Shown piece after piece: positions 23,543 to 32,300 of a DNA stretch of 64,000 nucleotides (within the stretch, counting starts at the first letter, position 1; every line of letters begins with the position of its first letter). The notes beneath the pieces were generated by a model that was given only the letters and a program-made list of their open reading frames with translations, was not told the DNA's origin and ran no database searches. The stretch spans positions 3,038,001 to 3,102,000 of the forward strand of contig OZ241979.1 in the NCBI GenBank assembly GCA_965204235.1. Reading direction: 5' to 3'. Source of the DNA: JAJDTQ01 sp965204235. GTDB lineage: Bacteria; Desulfobacterota; Binatia; UBA9968; JAJDTQ01. The translations under genes were made by a program, and so were the position numbers.

Positions 23543-24547
23543 TCAGCCGCGGTGGAACGGCCGCATGACCTCTTCCGCCAGCCACTGCATCTGCTCCAGC
23601 ATCTCCGCGCCCGTATCCGAGGGGAACTGGAGCGCGCAGACGTGGTGGATGCCGGCCCTTTGGAGGAACCCGACCTGCTCCAGGATGCTGGCCGGGCTGC
23701 CGATGAGGTTGTGGGCCTCCGCCAACGCCGGGTCCCGGCCCGTGTGCGCCAGGGAGACCCGGTGCTGGACCATGCCGGTCCTGCGGTAGCGCGCCCGCGC
23801 CGCTTCCACGGTCTTCCCGACGCACAGGGTGAACTGGGAGCACGCCTCCACCTCCCCGGGGTCCCGTCCCGCTTCCTCCGTCAGCCGCCGCAGCAGCGCC
23901 GCCCGCGCCGCGATCTCCCCGAAGGGCCGCCAGCCCGGCAGCCACCCCTGGCCCAGCCGGGCGGCGCGCCGGACCGCGGCCTCGTTGTGCCCGCCCACGA
24001 ATAGGGGGAGCGGGCGCTGCACCGGCTTGGGGGCCAGGGCGACCCCCTCGAACGCCACGTGCCTGCCCTCGTAGGAAGCCTCATCCTCCTGGAAGAGGCA
24101 ACGCAGCGCCGCCAAGCCCTCGTCCAGCAACTCGCCGCGGCGTTCCCGTCTCCGTCTCGGCCACTGGGCCTCGAACTCTTCCCGGTAGGCTCCGATGCCC
24201 GCGCCGAGGATCACCCGCCCGCGGGTGAAGCGGTCGAGGGTGCCCACCTGCTTGGCCAGCAGCACCGGGTCCCGTAGGGGCAGGACCAGGACCGCGGTGC
24301 CCAGGCGGATGCGCGTGGTGTGCGCGCCCACCACCGCGAGGGTGACCAGCACCTCGTAGAAATTGGGCGGGTCCGCCCACTTCTTCCTCGCGTAAGGGGC
24401 GGGGGTCACGTGGTCGTTTCCCCACACCGCGTCGTAACCGAGCCGTTCGGCCTCCTGCGCCAGCCGGATGAAGTCGTCGGGCTCGATGAAGGGGACCGGG
24501 TTGACCAAGCCCTCGGTGCAGGTCGGGAGCTGTATGCTGAACTTCAT
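23543..24547 (-). CDS. LLM class flavin-dependent oxidoreductase (TIGR03619-like)
   Basis: 334 residues, starting MKFSIQLPTCTEGLVNPVPF. Luciferase-like motifs: AERLGYDAVWGNDHVTPAPYA, TRIRLGTAVLVLPLRDPVLLAKQVGTLD and GRVILGAGIGAYREEF. PLFVGGHNEAAVRRAARLGQGWLPG is the typical C-terminal glycine-rich strand-helix. The enzyme probably performs a flavin- or F420-dependent oxidation or monooxygenation. It lies 45 bp after the PLP-enzyme gene on the same strand, consistent with an operon. Confidence 0.85.
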   Translation of the reverse strand: MKFSIQLPTCTEGLVNPVPFIEPDDFIRLAQEAERLGYDAVWGNDHVTPAPYARKKWADPPNFYEVLVTLAVVGAHTTRIRLGTAVLVLPLRDPVLLAKQVGTLDRFTRGRVILGAGIGAYREEFEAQWPRRRRERRGELLDEGLAALRCLFQEDEASYEGRHVAFEGVALAPKPVQRPLPLFVGGHNEAAVRRAARLGQGWLPGWRPFGEIAARAALLRRLTEEAGRDPGEVEACSQFTLCVGKTVEAARARYRRTGMVQHRVSLAHTGRDPALAEAHNLIGSPASILEQVGFLQRAGIHHVCALQFPSDTGAEMLEQMQWLAEEVMRPFHRG

Positions 24548-24592
24548 GGGTTCCTGCGGGCGGCGGAGGAGGCGTCTCCCGTCCTCGGCTCC

Positions 24593-25861
24593 CTACCCGT
24601 CCCCGCGATAGCCGTACACGTCCTTCAGGGTTCCCAGGAACTCGTGGACATCGCCGCCCACGGTGGGTATCTCCGGCGCGTGGGCCGCGGTGGCGGCCGG
24701 GTCCTTGAGGCCGGTGGCGGTGTTGACCGCCACCACCGTGTCGTCCGCGCCGATCTCCCCTTCCTCGCACAACCGGCCCACCGCGGCAAGGGCGGCCAGC
24801 GAGGACGGTTCCGCGTAGATGCCCTCGTCGGCCGCGAGGTCCCGTTGCAGGCCCGGGAGCGCCCCGTTCTCCACCACCCGTGCGGTTCCGCGAGAGCCCT
24901 GGAGGGCGTGCAGCGCCTGGTAAGTGCTCCGGTCCACGCTGATGGAGCCGGCCACGCAGGGCGTCGGGGCCGGGATCTCCGGAAGGACGTCCCGCCCGGA
25001 CGCCAGGGCCGCGGTCAGGCTGCCGGCCATCTCCGCGGCCGCCATGCGCGGCCGCTTCCGGATCCATCCCAGCCGGGCAAGCTCGTCGAAGCCCTTGTAC
25101 ATGCCGAACAGCGCGTCGCCGTAGGCCACCGGCAGCACGCACCAGTCGGGCGGGTCCCAGTCCATCTGTTCGCAGACCTCGTAGGCAAGGGTCTTGTAGC
25201 CGTCCACCCCGTACGGGTTGCTTCCCACCGGCGGGCCGAAGTAAGGCGAGGTCGGGTACCATCCCCACTCGGCCACCGCGGTCTGCAACAGCTTCCAGCG
25301 TTGGGCCTTGGTCTCCGCGGCCACGACCATTGCGCCATAGGCCCGGATCTGGGCCATGAGCGCGGAGGACGCGCCCCTGACGGTGAGGACGATGCAGGGA
25401 AGTCCCATACGGGCGGCGTAGCACGCGGCCGCGGCCCCGGCGTTGCCGGTGGAACTGACCCCCACCGCCCTGGCCCGGAACCGGCGGGTCATGGCCAGGG
25501 CGATGACCGCCAGCCGGTCCTTGAACGATCCCGACGGGTTCCGTGACTCGTCCTTGAGGAACAGCCGGGCGAGCCCGATCCGGCGTCCGTAGCGCTCGCA
25601 GTGCAGCAGCGGCGTCATGCCCTCGCCGAGGGGCGCCGCGTCCGCGGGGTCCACGGGCAGCAGCTCGCGGTAGCGCCACAGGTCAGCGGGTCGATGGCGC
25701 AGGGATTCCACCGAAAACTCCCGGGCGATGGCGCCGAAGTCGTATTGCGGCGTGAGGTTGGCGGGCGCCGTCCGCCTGCACGCCGGGCACCCGTCGAAGC
25801 GGGACTCGACCCCGAAGGACGCACGGCAGCGTATGCAGGCGAGGCCGGTGAGGTGGCTCAT
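24593..25861 (-). CDS. Threonine synthase-like PLP-dependent enzyme
   Basis: 422 residues from the ATG at 25861, which overlaps the stop of the upstream peptidase gene as ATGA. A zinc-ribbon-like start has Cys9, Cys12, Cys25 and Cys28 (CIRCRASF...CPACR). The PLP fold type II core follows, with Lys114 in NPSGSFKDR as the Schiff-base lysine, VSSTGNAGAAAACYAARMGL for phosphate binding and AVNTATGLKDP near the end. Threonine synthases, threonine deaminases and related lyases share this layout. Next to an M24 peptidase and two LLM enzymes, a role in amino acid-derived catabolism rather than threonine biosynthesis is likely (inference). Confidence 0.83.
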   Translation of the reverse strand: MSHLTGLACIRCRASFGVESRFDGCPACRRTAPANLTPQYDFGAIAREFSVESLRHRPADLWRYRELLPVDPADAAPLGEGMTPLLHCERYGRRIGLARLFLKDESRNPSGSFKDRLAVIALAMTRRFRARAVGVSSTGNAGAAAACYAARMGLPCIVLTVRGASSALMAQIRAYGAMVVAAETKAQRWKLLQTAVAEWGWYPTSPYFGPPVGSNPYGVDGYKTLAYEVCEQMDWDPPDWCVLPVAYGDALFGMYKGFDELARLGWIRKRPRMAAAEMAGSLTAALASGRDVLPEIPAPTPCVAGSISVDRSTYQALHALQGSRGTARVVENGALPGLQRDLAADEGIYAEPSSLAALAAVGRLCEEGEIGADDTVVAVNTATGLKDPAATAAHAPEIPTVGGDVHEFLGTLKDVYGYRGDG

Positions 25862-27045
25862 GCCCGGGGTTCGAGGACCTGGAGGTCCCGCGGCACGGAG
25901 GTCAGGCGCCGGTAGCCGTCCCCGGTGACGACGATCATGTCCTCCACCTGCACGCTGCCCCAGCCGAGCTCGTAGTAGGGAGTCTCGACGCACAGCACCA
26001 TGTCGGCTTCGAGGGGCGTCCGGTCCCCGGGGGAGAGGGTGGGACGGTCGTAGCCCCCGAGGCCCAGGCCGATGCCGTGGCCCACGTGCTGGCGCCCGTA
26101 GTGGGGTATGCCGGTGGCGCGCACTACCTCGACGGTCTCGTCGAAGATCTCGGCTGCGACGCTGCCGGGCCTGACGAGTTCGAGGGCCCGGTCCTGTCCC
26201 TTGAGGACGGCCTCGTAATAGGCGGTGAACTTCCCGTCCGGCTCACCGAAGGAGAAGGTGCGGGACATGTCCGTCAGGTAGCCTTTGTAGAGGCACCCCA
26301 CGTCGAAGCGGATCATGTCCCCCTTGCGGAGCCGGTCCTCGGGCACGTTGGTCATTCCCAGGGCCGCGCTCCTGCCGAAGCCCACGTGGTTCATGTTCGG
26401 TTCCGCGCCGCGCTTCACCTGGCCCAGGTCGAAGGCGAGGCGCATCTCCGCCTCCGCCATGCCCTCGCGCGCCTGACGGGCGGCCTCGTAGATGGAGTCC
26501 TCGGTGACCCGCACCGCCTCGGTCATGCGCCGGATCTCGTCGGCGCTCTTGACCATGCGGATCTCCCGGAAGACCGCGGCCCCGGGCACGAGTTCCAGGT
26601 GCGAGAACCGTTCCCGGAGCCGCTCCGCCAAGGCCGGGTCCAGGCCCCTCTCGTCGTAACCGAGACGGCTTCGTTGGAGACCGGCGTTCTCCAACGTCCG
26701 CACGATGCCCTCGAAGAAGTCCCGCACCGGCTCCAGGTCCACGCCCAGCTCCCGGATGCGCCGTTCCCGTCCGGTAAGCGGCGTCTCGTGGCCGACCACG
26801 CGGTAGAAGGTCCCGTAGGTGACGACCCCCGCGGGCGGGACCGCGTCCACCAGGTAGTCCACCTCGGACCGCGGGACCACGACCCACGGAGCGGTCACCG
26901 CGTCCGCCCGAACGATGGCTGCAATGTCCTGACGGCGCCACACCCCGCTCAGGTAGAAGACGTTGGGAACGTTGACGGCGGCGAAGAGCCCGTCGAGACC
27001 CCGCTCCGCCAGGACGCGCTGCGCCCGCGGCTCGTTGATCCACAT
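25858..27045 (-). CDS. M24-family (Xaa-Pro-type) metallopeptidase
   Basis: 395 residues from the ATG at 27045, which has CAGGAG 9 nt upstream; the longer frame is rejected. Creatinase-like N-domain (about 1-130) is followed by the pita-bread catalytic domain with the five metal ligands recognisable: two Asp in RFDVGCLYKGYLTDMSRTF, His in VGHGIGLGLGG, Glu in CVETPYYELGWG and Glu in VQVEDMIVV. Family members hydrolyse Xaa-Pro bonds or small amide compounds such as creatine. It heads the four-gene operon. Confidence 0.87.
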   Translation of the reverse strand: MWINEPRAQRVLAERGLDGLFAAVNVPNVFYLSGVWRRQDIAAIVRADAVTAPWVVVPRSEVDYLVDAVPPAGVVTYGTFYRVVGHETPLTGRERRIRELGVDLEPVRDFFEGIVRTLENAGLQRSRLGYDERGLDPALAERLRERFSHLELVPGAAVFREIRMVKSADEIRRMTEAVRVTEDSIYEAARQAREGMAEAEMRLAFDLGQVKRGAEPNMNHVGFGRSAALGMTNVPEDRLRKGDMIRFDVGCLYKGYLTDMSRTFSFGEPDGKFTAYYEAVLKGQDRALELVRPGSVAAEIFDETVEVVRATGIPHYGRQHVGHGIGLGLGGYDRPTLSPGDRTPLEADMVLCVETPYYELGWGSVQVEDMIVVTGDGYRRLTSVPRDLQVLEPRA

Positions 27046-27175
27046 GTGGGAAAACTCCTGCGAAGGGAAGGGATGCAAGGGAATATAGGAGAGGCGAATC
27101 GGGTGTGTCAAACCCGGTCAGGAAAGCCCCTTGAGCCTCTCCGCAAGGTCCTTCCCGTTTTCTTCCGCGTCGGCG

Positions 27176-28690
27176 TCAACTGCTCGTCACGGAAGGATCG
27201 CCTGCCCGCTTCTTGGTCTCGATGCGTCGGGTGATGTCAGCGGCGACATCCAACACTTCGACCGGCGTACGAACGTCCTCGCCCATACGTTGGCGCAAGG
27301 CGACGACGAGCGGCGCCAGCTTGGCGGATTTTTCCCGGTCGCTCGACAGGATCTCGACGAGGCCGCGCTCCGAAACTCCACCCGCGACCAAGTCAGGCAC
27401 GAGCTCGATCATCATACGCAGGTCCGCTTCCTTGTCTGGAACGAACGCGGCATACGCGGATCGGAATGCAGCCGTGGCAGCCGAGGGGTTTCCTCGAACA
27501 ACCGGGGCGTTCTCTTCGTCAGTGTAGAACACCGTCATGAAGTGGATCAGGTTCCGCACCACGACTGCCTCATCGCGTTCGCGCCGCAGCTTGTAGTAGA
27601 TGCTGTAGAGGCGTTGTGCGGCGGTGTATCGCCGTTTTCTGCCGCCTCCTTCGACCGCGACCACGCCGCGGTCGGCAAGCCGCCCGAGCAGGGCCGATAC
27701 GGTTCGAATGTCCATGCGGGCGCGGTCGGCGACCTCAGCGGCATAGGACGGTTGCCAGAGGTCGATCACTGCAAGATAGACGCGGCGTTCGACCTTTGCG
27801 AGACTGTCCAAGTGGGAGCGAAAGTACTCGGTGTGCTCGTCGATCAGCGATACCATCTCCTCCATCAAGTCGCGCAGGGAGCGATGGCGAGAGAACCCGG
27901 CTACGATGACCAGGAGCCGGGGGTCCCCGCCGGTCAGGATCTCCAAAGCCTTGATCTGCCGTTGGCTTCTTTCTTCACCGCTGGCCATTTGCCAAAGTCT
28001 CAGACACTCGTCGGTGTTTAGCCGTTCCAGACATACGATGCGGAAGATCTCGAAGAACGGTTCTCCTGCATCGTCCAGTCCCTCGAAACGGCTGGCGGCG
28101 GTGGCAAGCAACATGAACTTGGGTTCCGTCTGCAAGCTCTCGCGCAGCTTCCAGCCGAAGTCGTCGTCCACGTCGCCGCACAGGGCTTGCAGGTTCTCGA
28201 CCATGAGGACGAGACGTCTGTCAAGCCGGTCGGCCGCTTCCAGGACAGTGGCCCGGGCGCGTTCCTCGAATTCGTTTCCGCGTCCTTGTCGGACAAGGGC
28301 GTCGTGTGCGGTTCGCAGTTCCCTGGAGACATGGGGATGCGAGTCGGCGATCTCCCCCGCGAGGTAGAAGAGCGCTTCCAGCCAGAAATCCCCCAGGTCG
28401 AAGATCTCATGGCTTTCTTCCATGAACCGGACCGGCAACAGTTGCCCGGAGAGTTCTTCATTGGTGCGTATCTCCGCAGCAGCGCGAGCCAGCAGCATGG
28501 TCTTGCCCCGCCCGCGGGGACCGACGAGCAGGACGTGTTGACACGACGCCGCTCCAACGTTCCCGCGAAGGGTCTCCAGCACGATAGCGAGTTCGTGTTG
28601 CCTCACCACGAACTGCCGGATTACCTCGTCGTCGGACTGGAACGTTCCCGGGTTGAATTTGCGGATCGTCGGCTCAGGCGGTTCGTTCAT
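27176..28690 (-). CDS. AAA+ ATPase with C-terminal winged-helix region
   Basis: 504 residues from the ATG at 28690. The Walker A motif GPRGRGKT is at 57-64 and RRLVLMVENLQAL resembles Walker B with the Asp replaced by Glu. TVSALLGRLADRGVVAVEGGGRKRRYTAAQRLYSIYY (about residues 310-350) looks like a winged-helix region, as in signal-transduction (STAND-like) ATPases. VVRQHELAIVLETLRGNV before the Walker A motif is a typical lead-in. Its ATG overlaps the stop of a small upstream gene (ATGA), so the two were co-evolved partners. Its base composition is lower in GC than that of the neighbours. Function is unknown; defence or transcription control is possible. Confidence 0.65.
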   Translation of the reverse strand: MNEPPEPTIRKFNPGTFQSDDEVIRQFVVRQHELAIVLETLRGNVGAASCQHVLLVGPRGRGKTMLLARAAAEIRTNEELSGQLLPVRFMEESHEIFDLGDFWLEALFYLAGEIADSHPHVSRELRTAHDALVRQGRGNEFEERARATVLEAADRLDRRLVLMVENLQALCGDVDDDFGWKLRESLQTEPKFMLLATAASRFEGLDDAGEPFFEIFRIVCLERLNTDECLRLWQMASGEERSQRQIKALEILTGGDPRLLVIVAGFSRHRSLRDLMEEMVSLIDEHTEYFRSHLDSLAKVERRVYLAVIDLWQPSYAAEVADRARMDIRTVSALLGRLADRGVVAVEGGGRKRRYTAAQRLYSIYYKLRRERDEAVVVRNLIHFMTVFYTDEENAPVVRGNPSAATAAFRSAYAAFVPDKEADLRMMIELVPDLVAGGVSERGLVEILSSDREKSAKLAPLVVALRQRMGEDVRTPVEVLDVAADITRRIETKKRAGDPSVTSS

Positions 28691-28938
28691 CGGACGCCTC
28701 CCCGGTTCGGATCCGAATTCCGTCCGCGAAATCCCATAAGGTCGCTCCCACTCCGACCCTGCTCGGAAAGGCGGCTTTCCAGCGGGATGTGATGGTCGCG
28801 GAAGCGCGCCGCCCACCAGTCCTTCTGCAGCCGAAACGGAATATGGTGGCTGTCGATGTGGGCTTCGAGATAGCCGTCGTGCTCCAAGACGTCGAGCGCC
28901 TCGTATACGGCGCCGGCTACGTCGTCGTCGATGGGCAA
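28687..28938 (-). CDS. Small partner protein of the ATPase, probably 5'-truncated
   Basis: 83 residues from a TTG at 28938 (PIDDDVAGAVYEALDVLEHD); the frame stays open a further 14 codons upstream, reading ECFERLAASYGLPI, to a TGA at about 28983, with no ATG, GTG or earlier TTG. That the coding signal runs upstream of every standard start suggests the 5' end was cut off, and an insertion-like element begins only 40 bp away. GYLEAHIDSHHIPFRLQKDWWAARF is charged and aromatic; a winged-helix-like fold is possible. The gene overlaps the ATPase by ATGA. Confidence 0.5.
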   Translation of the reverse strand: MPIDDDVAGAVYEALDVLEHDGYLEAHIDSHHIPFRLQKDWWAARFRDHHIPLESRLSEQGRSGSDLMGFRGRNSDPNRGGVR

Positions 28939-29022
28939 ACCGTAGCTCGCGGCGAGGCGCTCGAAACACTCGACGCTAATTCAGTGTGTTGGGATCTATC
29001 TACCATTCAACAGATATTAGGG

Positions 29023-29129
29023 TCTTAGAGTAGGTGCCATTTGACGGGAAAGAAACCACTCTGAAGGGCCTGTAAACAGGGACGGCTACCGCGCTATCAT
29101 ATGTCCTTGTGGTGGCAGCTACTCTAAGA
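29023..29129. mobile_element. 107-bp element with 17-bp terminal inverted repeats
   Basis: TCTTAGAGTAGGTGCCA at 29023-29039 and TGGCAGCTACTCTAAGA at 29113-29129 are inverse copies with one mismatch. The interior is AT-rich and non-coding. It is most simply a miniature insertion element unrelated to the seven-copy family. It sits just upstream of the truncated partner gene of the ATPase. Confidence 0.55.
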
Positions 29130-29180
29130 TCTTCAATATGTGTCAACATAATCGTTGACGACAGGTCTGTTGAATTAGTA

Positions 29181-29255
29181 GAGGAAAGCGCGTCCTTCGA
29201 CTTCGCTTCGCTACGCTCAGGACGAACGGGGGAGCGTTGTTCAGGGTTTCCCCTA
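29181..29255. repeat. MITE-like element, copy C (half element, inverse orientation)
   Basis: Contains the core GCGTCCTTCGACTTCGCTTC and the AACG...TTCAGGGTTTCCCCTAA end, but lacks the other terminal repeat, which stops at GAGGAAAGCGCG. So it is truncated, next to the 107-bp element. Confidence 0.65.
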
Positions 29256-29270
29256 AGTAGCTGAAAAAAT

Positions 29271-29310
29271 TGGAGCCACCCGCCGGACTCGAACCATAAC
29301 CCCTTGTCAG
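29271..29310 (-). tRNA. tRNA 3'-end fragment (not a complete tRNA)
   Basis: On the minus strand GGTTCGAGTCCGGCGGGTGG followed by CTCCA looks like a T-loop (TTCGAGT), part of the T-stem and the acceptor 3' strand with CCA. No matching 5' acceptor strand GCCACCC or D-arm is found within 80 bp upstream, and the T-stem pairs only partly. This is the kind of remnant left when an element integrates in a tRNA gene. No integrase is present in the window. Confidence 0.35.
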
Positions 29311-29363
29311 AGCAGCGTCAAAGCGTGCGGGATGCCCGTCCGCCGGATTGCCCCGCGGCCGTC

Positions 29364-32300
29364 CTATGCCCCGACCGTCCGCCGGGCGCCGCGGCCCCGG
29401 CGCAGGTTGACGAAGGCGCGCAACGCCAGGTCGGCGAGGAAGACGCCCAGGGCCGCGGCGGCCGCGGCCCACCAGATCCCTGCGGCTGCGCCCGCGGCCG
29501 CAGGGTCGGGGGTGAACAGGCGCTCCACGCCTTCCGACAGGTCTTCGTCGCGCAGCACTTCTCCGCCGGTCTGCCGGGCGAGCCGTTCCAGCAGCTCGGT
29601 GTTGGCGTCCATTTCCCGGTACTCCCGGGAGAAGGGGACGATGAAGGGCACGGTGAGGGCCACGGGGGGCGCGCCGGACGGGCTTGGGGGCTGCTTCACG
29701 GTGAGCAGGTTGATGCCCCGGCGGGGGGTGGCGAAGCTCGTCCGGTAGCGGCCGGGGGCGACTTGGCGGAAGCTCTCCCGTTGCAGGGTCTCGTCGGACC
29801 GGGTCAGCAGCCCCTCCAGCTTCAGGTGGTTCACCGGCCGTCCCGCGGGCGTGAACAGGTCCACCACCGCGCTCATGACGTCGCCCTCCCTCACGAAGTC
29901 GGTGCGGAGACGACGGTCGGAGACGTTCCGCACCGCGAGCCGGGCCATCTGGGCGGCCCACCGGGGGAACGCCTCCCAACGCACCCAATGGCGCCCCCAC
30001 CGACCGGACACGTCCGAAGTGAACGCATAGACCCGCCCCAGGCCGTAACGCCAGGAGACCAGCAGCGGGTCCTCCCCCGCCCGCAGATGCAACTCCGCGC
30101 CGGGCTTGGCGTGGGTCAGGACGTAGCCCAGGACCTGCGGCAGGGGCTCCGCGGCAAGACCGCGCATGGGTCCCGCCGGACCCGCGGCCGCGGGGGTCAC
30201 GGTCTCCTCCACCAGGAGGTCACGGGAGATGAGCAGCGTCTCGGTGGTGAAGATCTGCGGGATGGTCCTCGGGTCCACGGCGGCGTAGCTCCTGCCGCTG
30301 CCGCCCTTGGCGAGCCGGGTCATGAACCGCCGGTCGGCGTCGCCGCCGATGGACACCGTGGACACAGTGATCCGTTTCCCGGCCATGCGGCGCACCTGCT
30401 CCTCCAGCGCCCCCTTCTCGGTGAGTCCGTCCGACAGCACCAGCACGTGCTTGACCGCGGCCTCCTTGGCCGAGAGCGCCCGGCCGCCCTCCATCATGGC
30501 CTTGAGGAGGTCGGTGCCGCCATCGGAGCCCAGGCGCGCGACCTCCTCGGCGATGCTCGCGCCGTCCCCCGCGGCCCGGAAGGGAACCGCCCACTGCCAG
30601 TTCGAGTCGAAGGCCAGGACGCCCACTTCGTCGGTGGGGTTGAGGAGCTCGGCCGACGCCATGGTGGCCGCCTTGGCCAAGTCCAGCTTGGTGGTCCCGA
30701 AGGGGCCGCCCCCCATGCTGCCGGACTTGTCCACCACGAAGAGCAGCGCCACGTGCGGCATCTCCATACGCACCGGCGGGCGCATTTCCACCGGCAGGGT
30801 CCGTTCCAGCGGCGTCCGGTAGTAGCCGCCGGCGCCGTAGCTCCGGGTCCCGCCCAACACGATGAGCCCGCCCCCGAGGTCGCGCACGAACCGTTCCACC
30901 CGCTCCATCTTCACTTGCGAGAGCCGGTAGGCGGGCACGTTGTCCAGGATCAACAGGTCGAAGCCCGTCAGCTCGGGCAGGGTCAGGTTGGCCCGATCCG
31001 GGGTCTTCTCCACCACCTCGTATCCCTGGACCTGCAACGCTTCGGCCATGAAACGCCGGGGCGCGTCCGCGGCGTGGAGGTAGAGGACCTGGGACGGCCC
31101 CTTGACGCTCACGATGCCCTGCAACAGGTTGTTCTCCGCCAGCACGTCCGCGTCCGCGTCCACCACCAGCTCGTAGGTGTGGGCGCCCCGCTGCTCCACG
31201 CTGTCGGTGAAACTCAGGCGGTTGGCGCCGGGGGCCAACTCCGCGCGCAGGGATCGGATCACGCGCCCGTCCCGCAGCAGGGTGACGCCCGCGGACGATT
31301 CCCGGGTGCTGTCGAGGGCGGCCTCGATCTCGAAGGTCTCGCCGCTGTCCACCACCGAGGGCACGGCGAACTCGGACAGATAGACCTCGTTCCTTCCCGC
31401 GGCGAGGCTCACCGGATACGACCACACCGCCACGCCGTGGGACCGGAGCAGGGGCAGGACCCGCTCCACCGACCCCCGGTTCTCGTTGGCGTCGGAGACC
31501 AGCAGGATCCGGTTCTCGCGCTCCTCGCGCAACTCCCCCAGCGCTCCCTGGAGGGCCGCGCCCAGGTCGGTGGCGTCGCGCTCCGACAGCGGCGAGATCC
31601 CGCCCGCAGGAAGCTCCCGGGTGGGCAGGAACTCCCACTGGGGACGGCGCGCGAAGGAGAAGAGGCCGAGCCGCACGTTGGGGCCCACGAGACCTCGAGC
31701 GCGCCCCCGCACGTCCACCGCCCGGGACCGGGCTTCTTCGCCCACGCTGTGGGACAGGTCCACGGCCATCACCACGTCCAGCTCGGGGGCCTCGGCGAGG
31801 ATGCGCGGGTTGGCCAGGGCCGTCAACAGCAGGGCCAGGGCGGGCGCCCGCAGCCACAGGGGATAGAGCGACCCGCGGGCGCGGCACACCGCCACGCCTT
31901 CGGCGAGCAGCAGGACCAGGGCCAGACCCAGCAACGCCGGCCACAGGTGGAGGCGGGCGTCCGGGGCGTCCGCCGGGGCCGGCTCCCCGTCCGCGGCAGC
32001 CGCGGCGTCCGGGCGGTAGGAGGGCCGGATGCGCGACTCCTCCTCGCTGAAGAGGTTGACCGCGAACTCGCCTTCCCGGCGTTCGCCCCGGAACTGGTAG
32101 AAACCCACCTCCGCGGTGTCGGCATAGGCGCCCGCGCGGTCCCGGGTCCGCACCGGGCTGGTCGCGCCGGACGGGTTGACGAAGACCAGTTGCTCCTCGT
32201 CCACGCCCACGTCGGCCACGAAAGGCAGGCCCGCGGCCACCTGGCTGGCAGGGAACTCCCGGGCCGTGGGCCGGAACCAGGAAAAGGCGTTGCGCACCAG

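Noticed and set aside
29271..29350. Complete tRNA gene
   Set aside because: No 5' acceptor strand, D-arm or anticodon arm could be paired with the 3' part.
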